The translations under genes and the position numbers were made by a program. From Salisapilia sapeloensis (taxonomy: Eukaryota > Oomycota > Peronosporomycetes > Peronosporales > Salisapiliaceae): 27,406 nucleotides of DNA. The number at the start of each line of letters is the position of its first letter. Position 1 is the first letter of the stretch. Where the stretch lies: contig JAADVB010000235.1 of the NCBI GenBank assembly GCA_023334545.1, forward strand, positions 1-27,406, in the 5' to 3' direction. Below the pieces are notes generated by a model. That model made no database searches, was not told the DNA's origin, and saw only the letters and a list, made by a program, of their open reading frames with translations. Positions 1-8,938 of the stretch are shown here, in pieces.

Positions 1-320
1 CGAAATAATAGCGAAGAGCTCACTAGCGCAAGTAAATCGAAGAGCTTACCGAGCCTCTCGCGCGCTTTTTTAATTTGCACATGTCGAGCACCATGCATGC
101 CTTGAAGGCTTCTCGAAGACCATTTCCTCCTGATTGCATCTAAAACAAAAGATCACTTGCTATTGAACTCCTCGTTTGATGAGAAAGCTATGTTGAAGTG
201 TTTCACTAGGTTTCCAATGGCAAGTCGGAAAACAAATCGGCTATTCTCAGGGAACGTAGAATTGTCCAAGTTGGTTATCATGAATCGAACTACAAAAGGT
301 GAATCCTCAGCTCTGCCGAA
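1..320 (-). CDS. partial unrecognised gene, edge of window
   Basis: The clearest part is an exon at 139-50 on the minus strand, 30 codons from an ATG, ending in a good GTAAGC donor at 49; the following intron and the rest of the gene run off the window. The peptide begins MQSGGNGLREAFKACMVLD and becomes basic (KLKKRAR). An acceptor-like TTGTTTTAG directly abuts the ATG, so this Met may be internal. An open frame at about 320-207 (RFMITNLDNS, then FVFRLAIGNL) could be the preceding exon, joined in phase through a 67-base GT-AG intron (206-140). If read on, that frame stops at 153-155. I recognise no family. The exon 139-50 is fairly likely; the upstream exon is a guess. Confidence 0.35.
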
Positions 321-323
321 TCG

Positions 324-700
324 TTATTCAGCGCGAACATGACCTTTACAAATTGAGGTCAACTTGAATGAATCCCATTCACTTTCAGCCGGTACTCTGC
401 ATGCGACCTTTCCTTTATGTTCGCATTCACTATAAACATCAAAAAAGAAGTCATTTGTGCCCTTTTCTCCCACGGGACCGGCTAGCTACTTCAGACCGGG
501 TACTTGAAACTTTTCACTCTCTAGCGTCACCTTTACTCCATTCAGGAGACAATCCCAAGACGAAGTCGATAGCAAGTACAGTTCCCACCTAAACTCTGAT
601 ACGAAAGCTCTACATAGTCCTAAAATTCCTCAAATGTCACTACAAATCGCACCAGGAAGTAGATAATTGGAAATTTGGATGAAAAAAGACTTCGCGACAT
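324..700 (-). CDS. small three-exon membrane protein, unrecognised
   Basis: Exons 700-644, 588-531 and 481-324 join in phase through GT-AG introns of 55 and 49 bases to give 90 residues. The frame starts with ATG at 700 and stops with TAA at 326-324. Residues about 12-32 (IIYFLVRF, then VGTVLAIDFVLGL) form one hydrophobic segment that is completed only by splicing, which supports the first join. The rest is soluble and mixed in charge (NDFFFDVYSE, GKVACRVPAE) with three cysteines. A short N-terminus, one membrane span and a compact domain would suit a small mitochondrial assembly protein of the COA1/TIM21 kind, but I see no diagnostic motif, so this is only a suggestion. It lies 96 bases from the ankyrin gene, divergently transcribed, so the two probably share a promoter region. 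Confidence 0.45.
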
Positions 701-704
701 CCAC

Positions 705-712
705 CTCAATTT
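705..712 (+). promoter_or_regulatory. oomycete-type initiator (Inr-like) for ankyrin gene
   Basis: CTCAATTT matches YTCANTYY, the oomycete initiator pattern, and is followed by a T-rich stretch. It sits about 90 bases before the ATG at 797 in the 96-base gap between two divergent genes. The match is short and could be chance. Confidence 0.3.
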
Positions 713-796
713 ATTTTTTCTTAGAACTGAAATTACTATATGTACACCTTTTCATGAATCAACATGATGTATATTTAGCGAGCACAATCTATTATC

Positions 797-2195
797 ATGG
801 CGTCGAACGTGATTTGGGATCAAGTACAGGGCACTTCCTGCTCACTCAGCAAGGTTGAGAATGCACTACAGCAATGTGATGCCAGCGACCTATTGATGGA
901 CGGATGGACACCAGTCCATTTCGCCTGTGAAAACCGCTTTCTGAACGACTCAGATCGAGCATCGATCATTCGTGTTTCCGCCAAGCACAAGGTCGACGTA
1001 CAAGCCGTTGACGAAGTACGTGCACCCTTCAGACAATAAATACATAAACTTACATGCACGCTAGAGTGGATGGACAGCTCTGCATCTTCTATGCAAGAAC
1101 AAAGGAAGGAGCGATTCCATCGATGTCAGCTCCAGTATCCAGCAGCTTACGAAAGCCAAGGCGAATATCAATGCCACAATCACGGTAGATAGTGTTCATC
1201 CTATACATTAAAGCACATGCTAATCCTCGTACTAGGCCTCACAAAAGACACCTCTGCATTTGTTATGCGAAAATGAGGCCATATCTACCGAATCGCTCGA
1301 CTCCTTGTTGTCCGCAGGGGCCAGTGTCTCGGTCACAGATGAAGACGAGAACACACCATTCCATTTCCTAGCATCAAACCCGTCACTATCAGACAGTCTA
1401 CTCAAGTCACTCCTCTCTAAGAAACCGGATGCAAATATCCGCAACAATTTCCAGGAGACACCATTCCACTACTTGGCTCAGAATGCTTCGATCACGCCGT
1501 CCATGGTCTCAGACATGCTCAAGCACAAGGCGGATCCGAACGCTCCTAATAACATTGGCAACACGCCTCTCATCATCACGTGCGAGAACTCTAACGTGAC
1601 GGTCGACATCTTACGACAATTCCTCGACTCTTCCTCCGTCAATACAGCCATCACGAACTCTCTAGGGAAGACAGCGTTCCAGTCGCTTGCCTCCTCCAAC
1701 ACCCAATGCATCAACTTTATGAAGCAACACGTCGCACAAGGCTTTACGCCCCTAGCGAATGTCCACACTGCCACAATCGGTGGAGAAGACGCTGACGAGC
1801 TACCTGATCCAGCCTTAAAGAAGCGTTTGTCTGCCTGGAACGACTCCCTCCCACCCTTTGACTCTTCCTTCTACCTAGCTGTATGCTGCGACCCAAACTT
1901 CCAATCGACATACGACGAGTTACAGGACTTGTCTGCTCAAGTCGTAGGGTCTCCAGACAAAAATATGGTTGCGCGATGGGAAGACGGACTGGCCAAGTGG
2001 CGACACTGTGTCGTGACAGCCTTTGCTGCTCTCGTACCTCCGAAGCAATGGGACTCCTACTCGCAGCAGTTCCATCGCCGTATTCCATCAGAACTCACAA
2101 AAGTCCAGAAGAACGTGACTCGTATCTGGAGTGAACATGCGGATGAAAACGATCGAGGACGTCGTATACAAGAGATGAAGAAACTTTTAACATAA
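797..2195 (+). CDS. ankyrin-repeat protein
   Basis: Exons 797-1015, 1065-1184 and 1236-2195 join in phase 0 through introns of 49 and 51 bases to give 432 residues. About seven ankyrin-type repeats fill residues 35-240. Their cores are GWTPVHFACEN, GWTALHLLCKN, QKTPLHLLCEN, ENTPFHFLASN, QETPFHYLAQN, GNTPLIITCEN and GKTAFQSLASS. The two introns fall between repeats and splicing restores the repeat register, which supports the joins. The C-terminal 190 residues are not repeats; they are Trp-rich and partly helical (WNDSLPPFDSS, ARWEDGLAKW, KEQ-rich end) and match no domain I know. Ankyrin repeats bind proteins; no partner or enzyme activity can be read here. The stop codon is 30 bases from the stop of the convergent acyltransferase gene, so the two 3' UTRs must overlap. 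Confidence 0.85.
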
Positions 2196-2225
2196 ACCAC
2201 ATCTTTTTCTGCCTCCACAACCATT

Positions 2226-4409
2226 TTATTTCTCGACAAACACTAGTTCATGATCTGGACAATCCGCTTCGACTTTGTACTTGTGAAAGAGTGCTTCGAC
2301 TTTGGCATAGTACGCTTCATGTACCTTGGCAATTTGTTCTGACGTCGGATTCGTAACCTTGCTCACATCCATGGCAGATCCGATGACAACTACCACGTAC
2401 TTCTTCCTCGGAATCGGCAAGAGTAAACGTCCATGCGGCCAGAATGGAACTGGGAACGCGACGTGCTTTACAAACCACTTCTGTAGCATCGGCATCCGGA
2501 CGTTGTCCAAGACCTCGGCTTCATTAAAGCTAAGCATCGGGACTAGCGGAGTCCCATGGACCATAGCCATGCGGATGAAACCACGATGCCTCGTTAGTAT
2601 ACGCACTTGTTTCTTGCCAGACTGTTGTTCCAACATCTCGGACTGTCCACCAGGTACGAGGAGGACACTCTCCTTGTTCTCGAGTGCCGACGCAAAGGAT
2701 TGACGCGTCACTTCCCTCCCACCAAAGAACTGTAAGACGTCTCGAGCAAGTGGAATCTGATGCAAGATACTAGCAACAAGGATATGAGGTGTGAGGTTTG
2801 GAAAGTGCTTTCGCCAACGCTCTGTGAATGGCAAGTACATGACTGTCGTGGCCATGATACCATGCGGTTGAAAGCAAAAGACATAGTTACGACTACTATT
2901 CAGCTCTTCCTCTCGGATGATACGACTCTGGAAGTACTTGTCTACTTGCTCGATACACCGGCTTTTGCCATACATCCAAGACTGGCGTACTCGACAACCT
3001 GTTTCTTCCGGAAAACCTCTGTACGTGAACATGTATGTGTAGACGAAGAGAGCAAGGCAAGACACAGGTAGCAGAGCTTCCATGCTGTGGATGTAGTGGT
3101 AATAAGTGGCGATACCAGGGACACTGATGATGAGCAGTTGAGGAAGAGCATACTTTGGATGGTAGACGCTGACACTGTCATCATGACCATGGTTTGAATC
3201 CTGGAGGTAGCAACGCATAGCAATGGAGCGGACAGCTACGAGTAGGAACTCAATGATAAAAGTGCCACCAGTGTACATGACGACGCCAAAGCTATCGAGG
3301 TTGGTCGTCAAGCGGTACAGGACAAAGGTGAGTGCACCTGGGATGTATTGGATGTTCGTGAGGAGACCAATGGTCAATGCGCCAACACACTCATCAGCTA
3401 CAGCTCGTAGTCGAGAGATGACATCCGGTTCCACGCTGTCGTCCTTGTCTCGAAAGACGAGCAGTGAGACCATCATGAGTACATGCGAGATGAGAAAGAG
3501 GGATGCAACGACGATCATGGCACCAAAGAAGAGCTCGAGCTCGATCACCAACATGGATATCAGGTACAGTGCCTGGATGAAGACACCTACACCAAAGCAT
3601 GTCCAGCTAAGCGATTGAAATAGCACGAACTGCGCTCCGCCCGTGAACGGTTGGTAGAACTTCCACGTGCGTTTCGCTGTAAAGACACCTCCGAGTCCGT
3701 ACGTGTTAAACACGGCTGTGAAGACGAGCGCGAGGGAGCCTACAGCTGTGGCAAAAGCGTACGTACTTGAAGTGCCAGCGACATGGCGAGCGGACTCGGA
3801 CCCGAGGGCGAGGAAGATGGCACTGACGACTAGGAGCATGTTATTGAAGTTGTTTACGAGCGAGAAGAAGCGTCCTTTGCCAGCGACGTTGGGAGACGTC
3901 CGCTGCTTCCATCCGAGCGTCAGAATCGACGAGATCAGGAGTACTTCGGCGATGAGAGCAGCGACGGCCGCGCCGGATTGATACCCAGTAGAACAGTCTC
4001 TTGACTGTGGGCAGTAGGAACCAACGAGTAAAAAGACTAGATATAGTGCCCATGCAACGGCTTGGTAGATGGCAAACGTCTTGTTGGCAAAGAGACGGTC
4101 TGCAAATCGCACCGGTACGGGCTCTCCTTGCATTCCACGAGTACATGCGAGCGTGTACTTGTCCGTGAGCAAGAGCGACCAAGCAATACCGCTCGTAATA
4201 GGCAGAGCAGTCGCCAACACGATGGCTGCGATCGCACTCATCTCGCTTCCGACGCTACGTGAGACCGTCGAAAGCGCATGTACCCGTGCGATATCAGCAA
4301 AGACACATAGCGCAAACGCTACAAAGACAACGAGAGCTGCAAAGGCGAGTAATAGACCACGATAGCTCCAATATTGCATGTGCTTTCTTCGCGACGGTTG
4401 ACTGGTCAT
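2226..4409 (-). CDS. DGAT2-family acyltransferase with polytopic N-terminus
   Basis: A single exon of 727 residues. The C-terminal 260 residues are a DGAT2/monoacylglycerol acyltransferase domain: YVFCFQPHGI (Q514-P515-H516-G517, the HPHG block with Gln in first place; the His of the motif is kept), then SVLLVPGGQSEML (585-592), RHRGFIRMA and HGTPLVPMLSFNE. Such enzymes make triacylglycerol or related esters from acyl-CoA at the endoplasmic reticulum. Residues 16-465 hold roughly ten to twelve hydrophobic spans (around 16-38, 57-80, 111-133, 145-166, 185-205, 215-235, 260-290, 296-318, 340-366, 375-395, 422-460). Ordinary DGAT2 is about 330-390 residues with a two-span hairpin, so this is nearly twice the usual size. 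The N-terminal family is not recognised. An Inr-like site lies about 30 bases before the ATG. The gene is tandem to Miro, whose stop is 132 bases upstream. Confidence 0.88.
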   Translation of the reverse strand: MTSQPSRRKHMQYWSYRGLLLAFAALVVFVAFALCVFADIARVHALSTVSRSVGSEMSAIAAIVLATALPITSGIAWSLLLTDKYTLACTRGMQGEPVPVRFADRLFANKTFAIYQAVAWALYLVFLLVGSYCPQSRDCSTGYQSGAAVAALIAEVLLISSILTLGWKQRTSPNVAGKGRFFSLVNNFNNMLLVVSAIFLALGSESARHVAGTSSTYAFATAVGSLALVFTAVFNTYGLGGVFTAKRTWKFYQPFTGGAQFVLFQSLSWTCFGVGVFIQALYLISMLVIELELFFGAMIVVASLFLISHVLMMVSLLVFRDKDDSVEPDVISRLRAVADECVGALTIGLLTNIQYIPGALTFVLYRLTTNLDSFGVVMYTGGTFIIEFLLVAVRSIAMRCYLQDSNHGHDDSVSVYHPKYALPQLLIISVPGIATYYHYIHSMEALLPVSCLALFVYTYMFTYRGFPEETGCRVRQSWMYGKSRCIEQVDKYFQSRIIREEELNSSRNYVFCFQPHGIMATTVMYLPFTERWRKHFPNLTPHILVASILHQIPLARDVLQFFGGREVTRQSFASALENKESVLLVPGGQSEMLEQQSGKKQVRILTRHRGFIRMAMVHGTPLVPMLSFNEAEVLDNVRMPMLQKWFVKHVAFPVPFWPHGRLLLPIPRKKYVVVVIGSAMDVSKVTNPTSEQIAKVHEAYYAKVEALFHKYKVEADCPDHELVFVEK

Positions 4410-4436
4410 GGTGACGGTAGGAAGGAGGAAAAAGTC

Positions 4437-4444
4437 GAAATGAA
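4437..4444 (-). promoter_or_regulatory. oomycete-type initiator (Inr-like) for DGAT2-like gene
   Basis: Read on the minus strand, TTCATTTC matches YTCANTYY and is followed by GACTTTTTCC, a pyrimidine-rich flank. It lies 28-35 bases before the ATG at 4409, a typical oomycete spacing. The whole promoter must fit in 132 bases between this ATG and the Miro stop codon. Confidence 0.45.
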
Positions 4445-4541
4445 CAGATCAACTAGGACGTGTTTACGCTAGAGTGGGATGACAAGGGGTTCGATCCGAG
4501 CTATTATTATCTGCTAGATTACCCACTCGTGGCATCATCCA

Positions 4542-6838
4542 TTATGCTTTAAGACTAGGAGCTGTACTTGATTGCATCCACGTACGAACGTGTTCGAGCC
4601 AGTGTTTCGCCATTTCTTCTTCTTTTTCCAGGTACCCGAGAAAGTAGGCGCCGACACTTGCCGCCATGACACCGAGGACATAGTACCGCTTGCTCGTGAA
4701 GAGCTTACTTGCACGTAGTCTTGAGCTTCGTGGACTAGACAATATATGAATAAACTAGTAGAGATAATAAAGGCAATGAACTCATACGGATGGAGAGCGG
4801 TGCGGACGATTTGCGCGATGGCCTTCTTCCGGCTATCTTCATCGTCACACGCGACCCACGCCGGTAGTTGCTTTAGTAGACCTTCGCGCGCCATATCCTC
4901 TTCCTCCGACTTGTGTCGATCGTCACTAATACCCAAGAGTACCTTTGGGACAGACGATGGCAGGCGGCGAGAGACATTGTCTACGTACCGCATACTGTCT
5001 GCATCTCTCGGATTAAAGAGCACACCCACGACATCGGCTTTCTCCTCTACTTTCTCACCTGGCAAAGCTTCCGTCAGTAACAAGTACTTGACGCCATCTC
5101 GTTCCGTCACAACATCATTCACCGCTTGGACGGCAGCGACATTCGGCATCGCATCGCCGTTTAAAAAGGAATTCACGAGACGACTCGTATCGGTCTGAGG
5201 CGCACAGTAGAGGTAGCACGTGAGGAGATTACGGTCCGTCTGATCGGCATGTCGTGCCAATCGACGCGACCTCGTGGCTTCCAACGCCGGGAAGTGCCGA
5301 TCGTCGTAGCCGAGGTGGAAGAGGCACTCTAACGTCCGCTGTGGCATCTCCTGCGCGAGGAAACTCCAGCAAGCGAGCCACGATGACGTCGGAAGCGTCT
5401 TCCGATCGTCCACAATGACTTGCTGATGTAGGAGCGGGACGGATTTCGGGAGATAGTACTCCCACGGCGCCATGCCTTCTGAAGTGATGGAAAAGAGTTC
5501 GTTCATCTCTTCCAACGACACATTTCCGTCTTTATTCGCGTCAAATTGTTTAATCAGATTCGAAAGAAAGTCTAATGCATGCGGAGATAGTTGAATCGAC
5601 TGATCCTCTTCATGCTCTGGCACGGCAACACGATCCGGTGGGATCTCAAGCTTGAGCTCGTTGTTATATCCGAGACAGCGCAAGGCTTGCCAGCAGCTTT
5701 CCGGACGATGGCGATCGATAAAGAGCTGCCAGAGGTAGGAGAAGCCTTCGAGATTGAGACCACTGCCGTCTGGAAGCACGCCATCTTGGACAGTAGACGA
5801 CAAAAAGTCTAGTAAGGTGTCCATCTCGGTGCTAACGAGACGCATGCCAAAGCAGTCGTGTTGGAAATCATTGAGTTCGTCTCGACTTAATTTTCCGTTA
5901 CGATCGCGATCGTATAGACGAAAGATACGTTTAATCGCTTTCATACATGCAGGTTTTAATTTCTATTCGATCATATGAATGACTGGCAATACAAGAAGAT
6001 ATGGAATTTCAGTTACGTACACGAGCACGTGGATTGTAAAGAGGTTCGAGAGGATAGAGGACGGATTTCTGAGCCAAGTAGAATGCTTTTGCTACTTGAG
6101 AAAAGTTCTTTGCCGAGCATTCCATCCTTGCGACGATAAACTATCGCCATCTTATCAGTTTTATTCGTTATAAGGAGTAGACAAGTGATATACCGGATAG
6201 GTGGATAGGAGAGATTGCACTTGGTTAGCGTACTGCGTCTCGTTTGCTGGCGTCGGTCCATTGGAATCGGATTTATTCCCAACGAGGACGACCGGGAGTT
6301 CCTTTTGCTTCGCGATTTGGTCCAGCCACCGACGTAAGCGCTGGAACGTCTCGGGTCGAGTCAAGTCGTACACAAGTAGAATTGCATCACTACGTTTCGC
6401 TGCATTGCCCACACGCACGCTCTCGGATACACGTGCTACGGAATATCCATAAGAAGAGTGGATCATGTGCTAGATATACAAGTCAGACGTACACATCGTG
6501 TCCGTAATGGAGATGACGACATTCTCGTCACTTTCTTCTGCAGGGATCTGAACATTCTGGAGGACGGAAGGCACCTTCTCCGTGTAATGGCGCGACACGA
6601 GTGTGCAGATGAGCGAAGTCTTGCCGACTTTATCATCTCCAAGCACCTCGATGCGAACGAATTGAGGTTTTAACTGTCGCTTGTCTCGAAGAGACTGCTG
6701 TGCGTCTTCATTTGAAGTGCCTGTAGTGCTACTCGTGCCGCTGCGGGCACTCGGAGCTCGTGAACGCCGCGCGACCATCGTCGACAAGTGGAGATCGTCG
6801 TGTTTGTCATGTCGCAAGAAGGTCGCATCGGAGGACAC
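4542..6838 (-). CDS. mitochondrial Rho GTPase (Miro)
   Basis: Five exons on the minus strand, 6838-6493, 6435-6194, 6140-6021, 5962-4788 and 4734-4542, join in phase through introns of 57, 53, 58 and 53 bases to give 691 residues. The N-terminal GTPase has P-loop GDDKVGKTS (67-75), NKSD (169-172) and ECSAK (203-207), then AQKSVLYPLEPLY. EF-hand loops lie at 254-265 (DRDRNGKLSRDE) and 377-388 (DANKDGNVSLEE), each followed by the helical region typical of Miro. The second GTPase-like domain (about 475-625) has a degraded P-loop, CAPQTDTSR, without GKS/T. A tail anchor (YYVLGVMAASVGAYFLGYL, about 645-663) would place it in the mitochondrial outer membrane, where Miro links mitochondria to transport machinery. 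The tail after the anchor is about 28 residues, longer than in animals. Met1 or Met21 could be the start; the Ser/Thr-rich leader before the GTPase is unusual. Confidence 0.92.
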
Positions 6839-7282
6839 GGAGGTTGCAGCAAAGGACTAGACGGTCCATGCGAGCGGATCTTGGTGGTCAAGAACTTCAA
6901 TCACAAAGCACTGGATGGGCTTCCACTTGAGAGGCAATTGCTAGAAGATTGTGGCGTGTGTATCCAGCGACAGCGCAAGATCGGAGGAAGCTATTTTAGG
7001 AGATAAGGACGACGATTGTTGGAAGAGTCGTGCGACATCAAGGATATAAATATCTACAGATTGTTGCCTGGTCTGAGATGACATGAGATGACGGAAAACC
7101 GATGTCCCATGAGCGCGAGTAGGGATGCTCTATAGTATCCCATTAAATACGTGTTCACATCATGGATGGACCGAACGGATCAGCATGCGTGTTGCGAGCG
7201 CCGAGCTTGCGTGACGGTTTGCCAAAACCGGGCCGCTCTGTTCCGTTCGCCATCGATTACGCGAGGTAGCGTGCATACTAAT
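6839..7282. other. intergenic, nothing recognised
   Basis: About 440 bases upstream of Miro. Short open frames occur on both strands but none shows a known motif or convincing exon joins. It must contain the Miro promoter; I found no clear initiator match. Confidence 0.5.
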
Positions 7283-7622
7283 CTACTTCGTGCGGGAAAG
7301 TGGATGGAAAGCCCCCAAACCGGCGTTTTCAGATACGAATAACGAGACACATGGGATCATTCGATCTTGCGATGAAAAAAGCTTTACGGTAGACATGGCT
7401 AGTAACGAATCCCGTCGACGATATTTATAGAAGTTGCTTGCATGACTGGTGCAACTGTTACACCGTAGCACAGTATCGCACCTTTCAATCGAAAGAGGAG
7501 CCGGATCGATTGAAAATTTGCTTCAACGTGCATTTATACCGAAAGCACGTTATATCGATTGGATTGGACACCACTTGCTGACAATACGGCTTGCCTTGCA
7601 TTTCGATTAGCTCATTAATCAT
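7283..7622 (-). CDS. possible small CX2C...CX2C protein (5' end uncertain)
   Basis: Two open frames on the minus strand, 7622-7540 and 7481-7283, join in phase through a 58-base GT-AG intron (donor GTATAA, weak acceptor GAAAG). From the ATG at 7622 this gives 93 residues. The splice junction creates ITCFRCDTVLRCNSCTSH, two CX2C pairs five residues apart, the pattern of a small zinc-binding site; neither pair is complete without the join. The upstream frame stays open to about 7754 without an ATG (GTLKLNSSARWLCLF), so there may be a further 5' exon. The tail is basic then neutral (YKYRRRDSLL). I do not recognise the protein. It lies between Miro and the divergent zinc-repeat gene. The evidence is moderate: the donor and acceptor are not strong. 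Confidence 0.4.
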
Positions 7623-7725
7623 GTACGCGTAAGCATCGACACTGCTGTCCTCTCTACGTCTGAATAAACACAGCCACCGAGCGGATGAGTTTAACTTCAA
7701 CGTCCCTTCATCATCCGCGATCGAT

Positions 7726-7753
7726 CGGGCATCAAAATTCGGGCATCAAAATT
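7726..7753. repeat. tandem duplication of a 14-base unit
   Basis: CGGGCATCAAAATT occurs twice in direct succession with no mismatch, inside the gap between the small minus-strand gene and the zinc-repeat gene. Confidence 0.9.
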
Positions 7754-7944
7754 TTATCCTAGGCACTTCGCGAGTATTACGAGGGCAAAGCGCCTTGTCG
7801 CATCGCGCTTCAGCCAGACTGGACTGCGAGTGGACGTGGACAGGGCCTGGATTCTCGTCTTTTTTAGTCTGCCTCCACCTGGACAGCTCGTTTGATCCCT
7901 AGACGCATAAATCGACCTGCCGTTTGAGGCCGCATTACTACTTT

Positions 7945-7952
7945 TTCATTTT
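7945..7952 (+). promoter_or_regulatory. oomycete-type initiator (Inr-like) for zinc-repeat gene
   Basis: TTCATTTT matches YTCANTYY and is followed by GAAATTC, resembling the flanking region of oomycete core promoters. It lies about 20 bases before the ATG at 7969 and supports that start over the upstream in-frame TTG. Confidence 0.45.
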
Positions 7953-7968
7953 GAAATTCACGGCTTTG

Positions 7969-8718
7969 ATGACCAAGATGCCTCCTAGTGATGTGGGCGG
8001 CCACCATATAGCCTCAGGCATGCCCTTTTACGAGGGTAACCAACGAGAGGACATGGTCGAATCCAAAGCTGAAGTTAGCATGGACGATACCGAGAGTGAC
8101 GAGGAGAACCAAGGGCGAGTACGACAGAGCTTGACCAACACAGACCAGGCATGCAAGGCGTCCATTGCATTCATCCTAGACGATCGAGGGACAGACCAGG
8201 AAGCTCGACAAGCCTCCCACTCATCTGACTCATCCTCGTCCAAGTCAGGCAAACGAGCGTATATTAAAAAATCGCGATTGTGTAAAGTGGACGGCTGCAC
8301 ACGCTACGTCGTGAACCGGGGATTATGCATTGGACATGGGGTATGTCTACCATGCCAGCTCAACCAATACAATCGGAAAGACTGATGAAATTGTGGATAA
8401 TAGGGAGGCAAGCGGTGCTCTGTTGAAGGATGCACGAGCAGTGCGAAAAACGGTGGCGTCTGTTGGAAACACGGCGGATCGACACAATGCACAGTCGCCG
8501 GGTGCTCTAATCGAGCAAAGTCCCGTGGCGTCTGCTGGTCTCACGGCGGTGGTCGCAAGTGCAAGTCGGAAGATTGCAATAAGACAGCCGTATCCAATGG
8601 TTTATGCTGGCGCCACGGTGGTGGCAAGCGCTGCATCGTCGACGGGTGCAAGAAGCCAGCATATGAACGGAATGGGAACCTATGCAGCGTGCATCAGGAA
8701 ACTTCTCAAACCGTCTAG
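7969..8718 (+). CDS. WRKY19-like Cys/His zinc-repeat protein
   Basis: Exons 7969-8340 and 8404-8718 join in phase 0 through a 63-base intron (GTATGT...ATAATAG), giving 228 residues. The first 115 residues are acidic and Ser-rich, probably disordered, with a basic patch (KSGKRAYIKKSR). Then come five tandem repeats of about 25 residues: CKVDGCTRYVVNRGLCIGHG, CSVEGC...VCWKHG, CTVAGC...VCWSHG, CKSEDC...LCWRHG and CIVDGC...LCSVH. The consensus is C-X4-C-X9,11-C-X2-H, suggesting one zinc per repeat. The intron falls exactly between repeats 1 and 2 and splicing rebuilds GHGGGKRC. Oomycete genomes carry many such proteins, usually labelled WRKY19-like after a plant protein, though there is no WRKY domain here. 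A nuclear or nucleic-acid-binding role is a guess. Reading on without splicing gives a stop at 8383 and loses four repeats. Confidence 0.85.
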
Positions 8719-8938
8719 TAGTGATAGCAGCGACGATAACAAAAGTTATACCGGATCCTCCGTTTTGTAGATAGAATCGAAAGCATGTTGTGAACTGTTT
8801 CCTCTAGGTAGTCAAACAAGTACCATTTAATTATATCGCATCGTCTCTTGTCGTTTCTTTCTGCCTTCTCAGGCGACTATAGAGCATCGTGCTCGAGTAC
8901 ATTTACGCTACGATGACCTCCATGGAGACGCCCGTCTT

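Noticed and set aside
1478..2239. Several 60-114-codon minus-strand frames over the ankyrin gene
   Set aside because: They mirror the repeat-rich coding strand, have no start context or motif, and conflict with the well-supported ankyrin reading.
2942..4365. Many forward and reverse frames across the DGAT2-like exon
   Set aside because: All are Ser/Thr/Arg-rich shadows of a hydrophobic coding strand with no domain evidence.
4484..4500. GGTTCGATCC, resembling a tRNA T-loop
   Set aside because: The flanking bases do not pair as a T-stem and no acceptor, D or anticodon arms can be drawn around it.
4535..4790. Unspliced C-terminus of the Miro frame (VSSSRASGTMSS...)
   Set aside because: It loses the tail anchor. 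Removing the 53-base intron 4787-4735 gives the expected Miro membrane anchor in phase.
8330..8770. 146-codon frame over the zinc-repeat exon
   Set aside because: It is the frame-shifted shadow of the repeats. Its Ala/Ser/Val-rich periodic sequence comes from the repeated Cys/His codons, and splicing at 8341/8403 explains the real frame.
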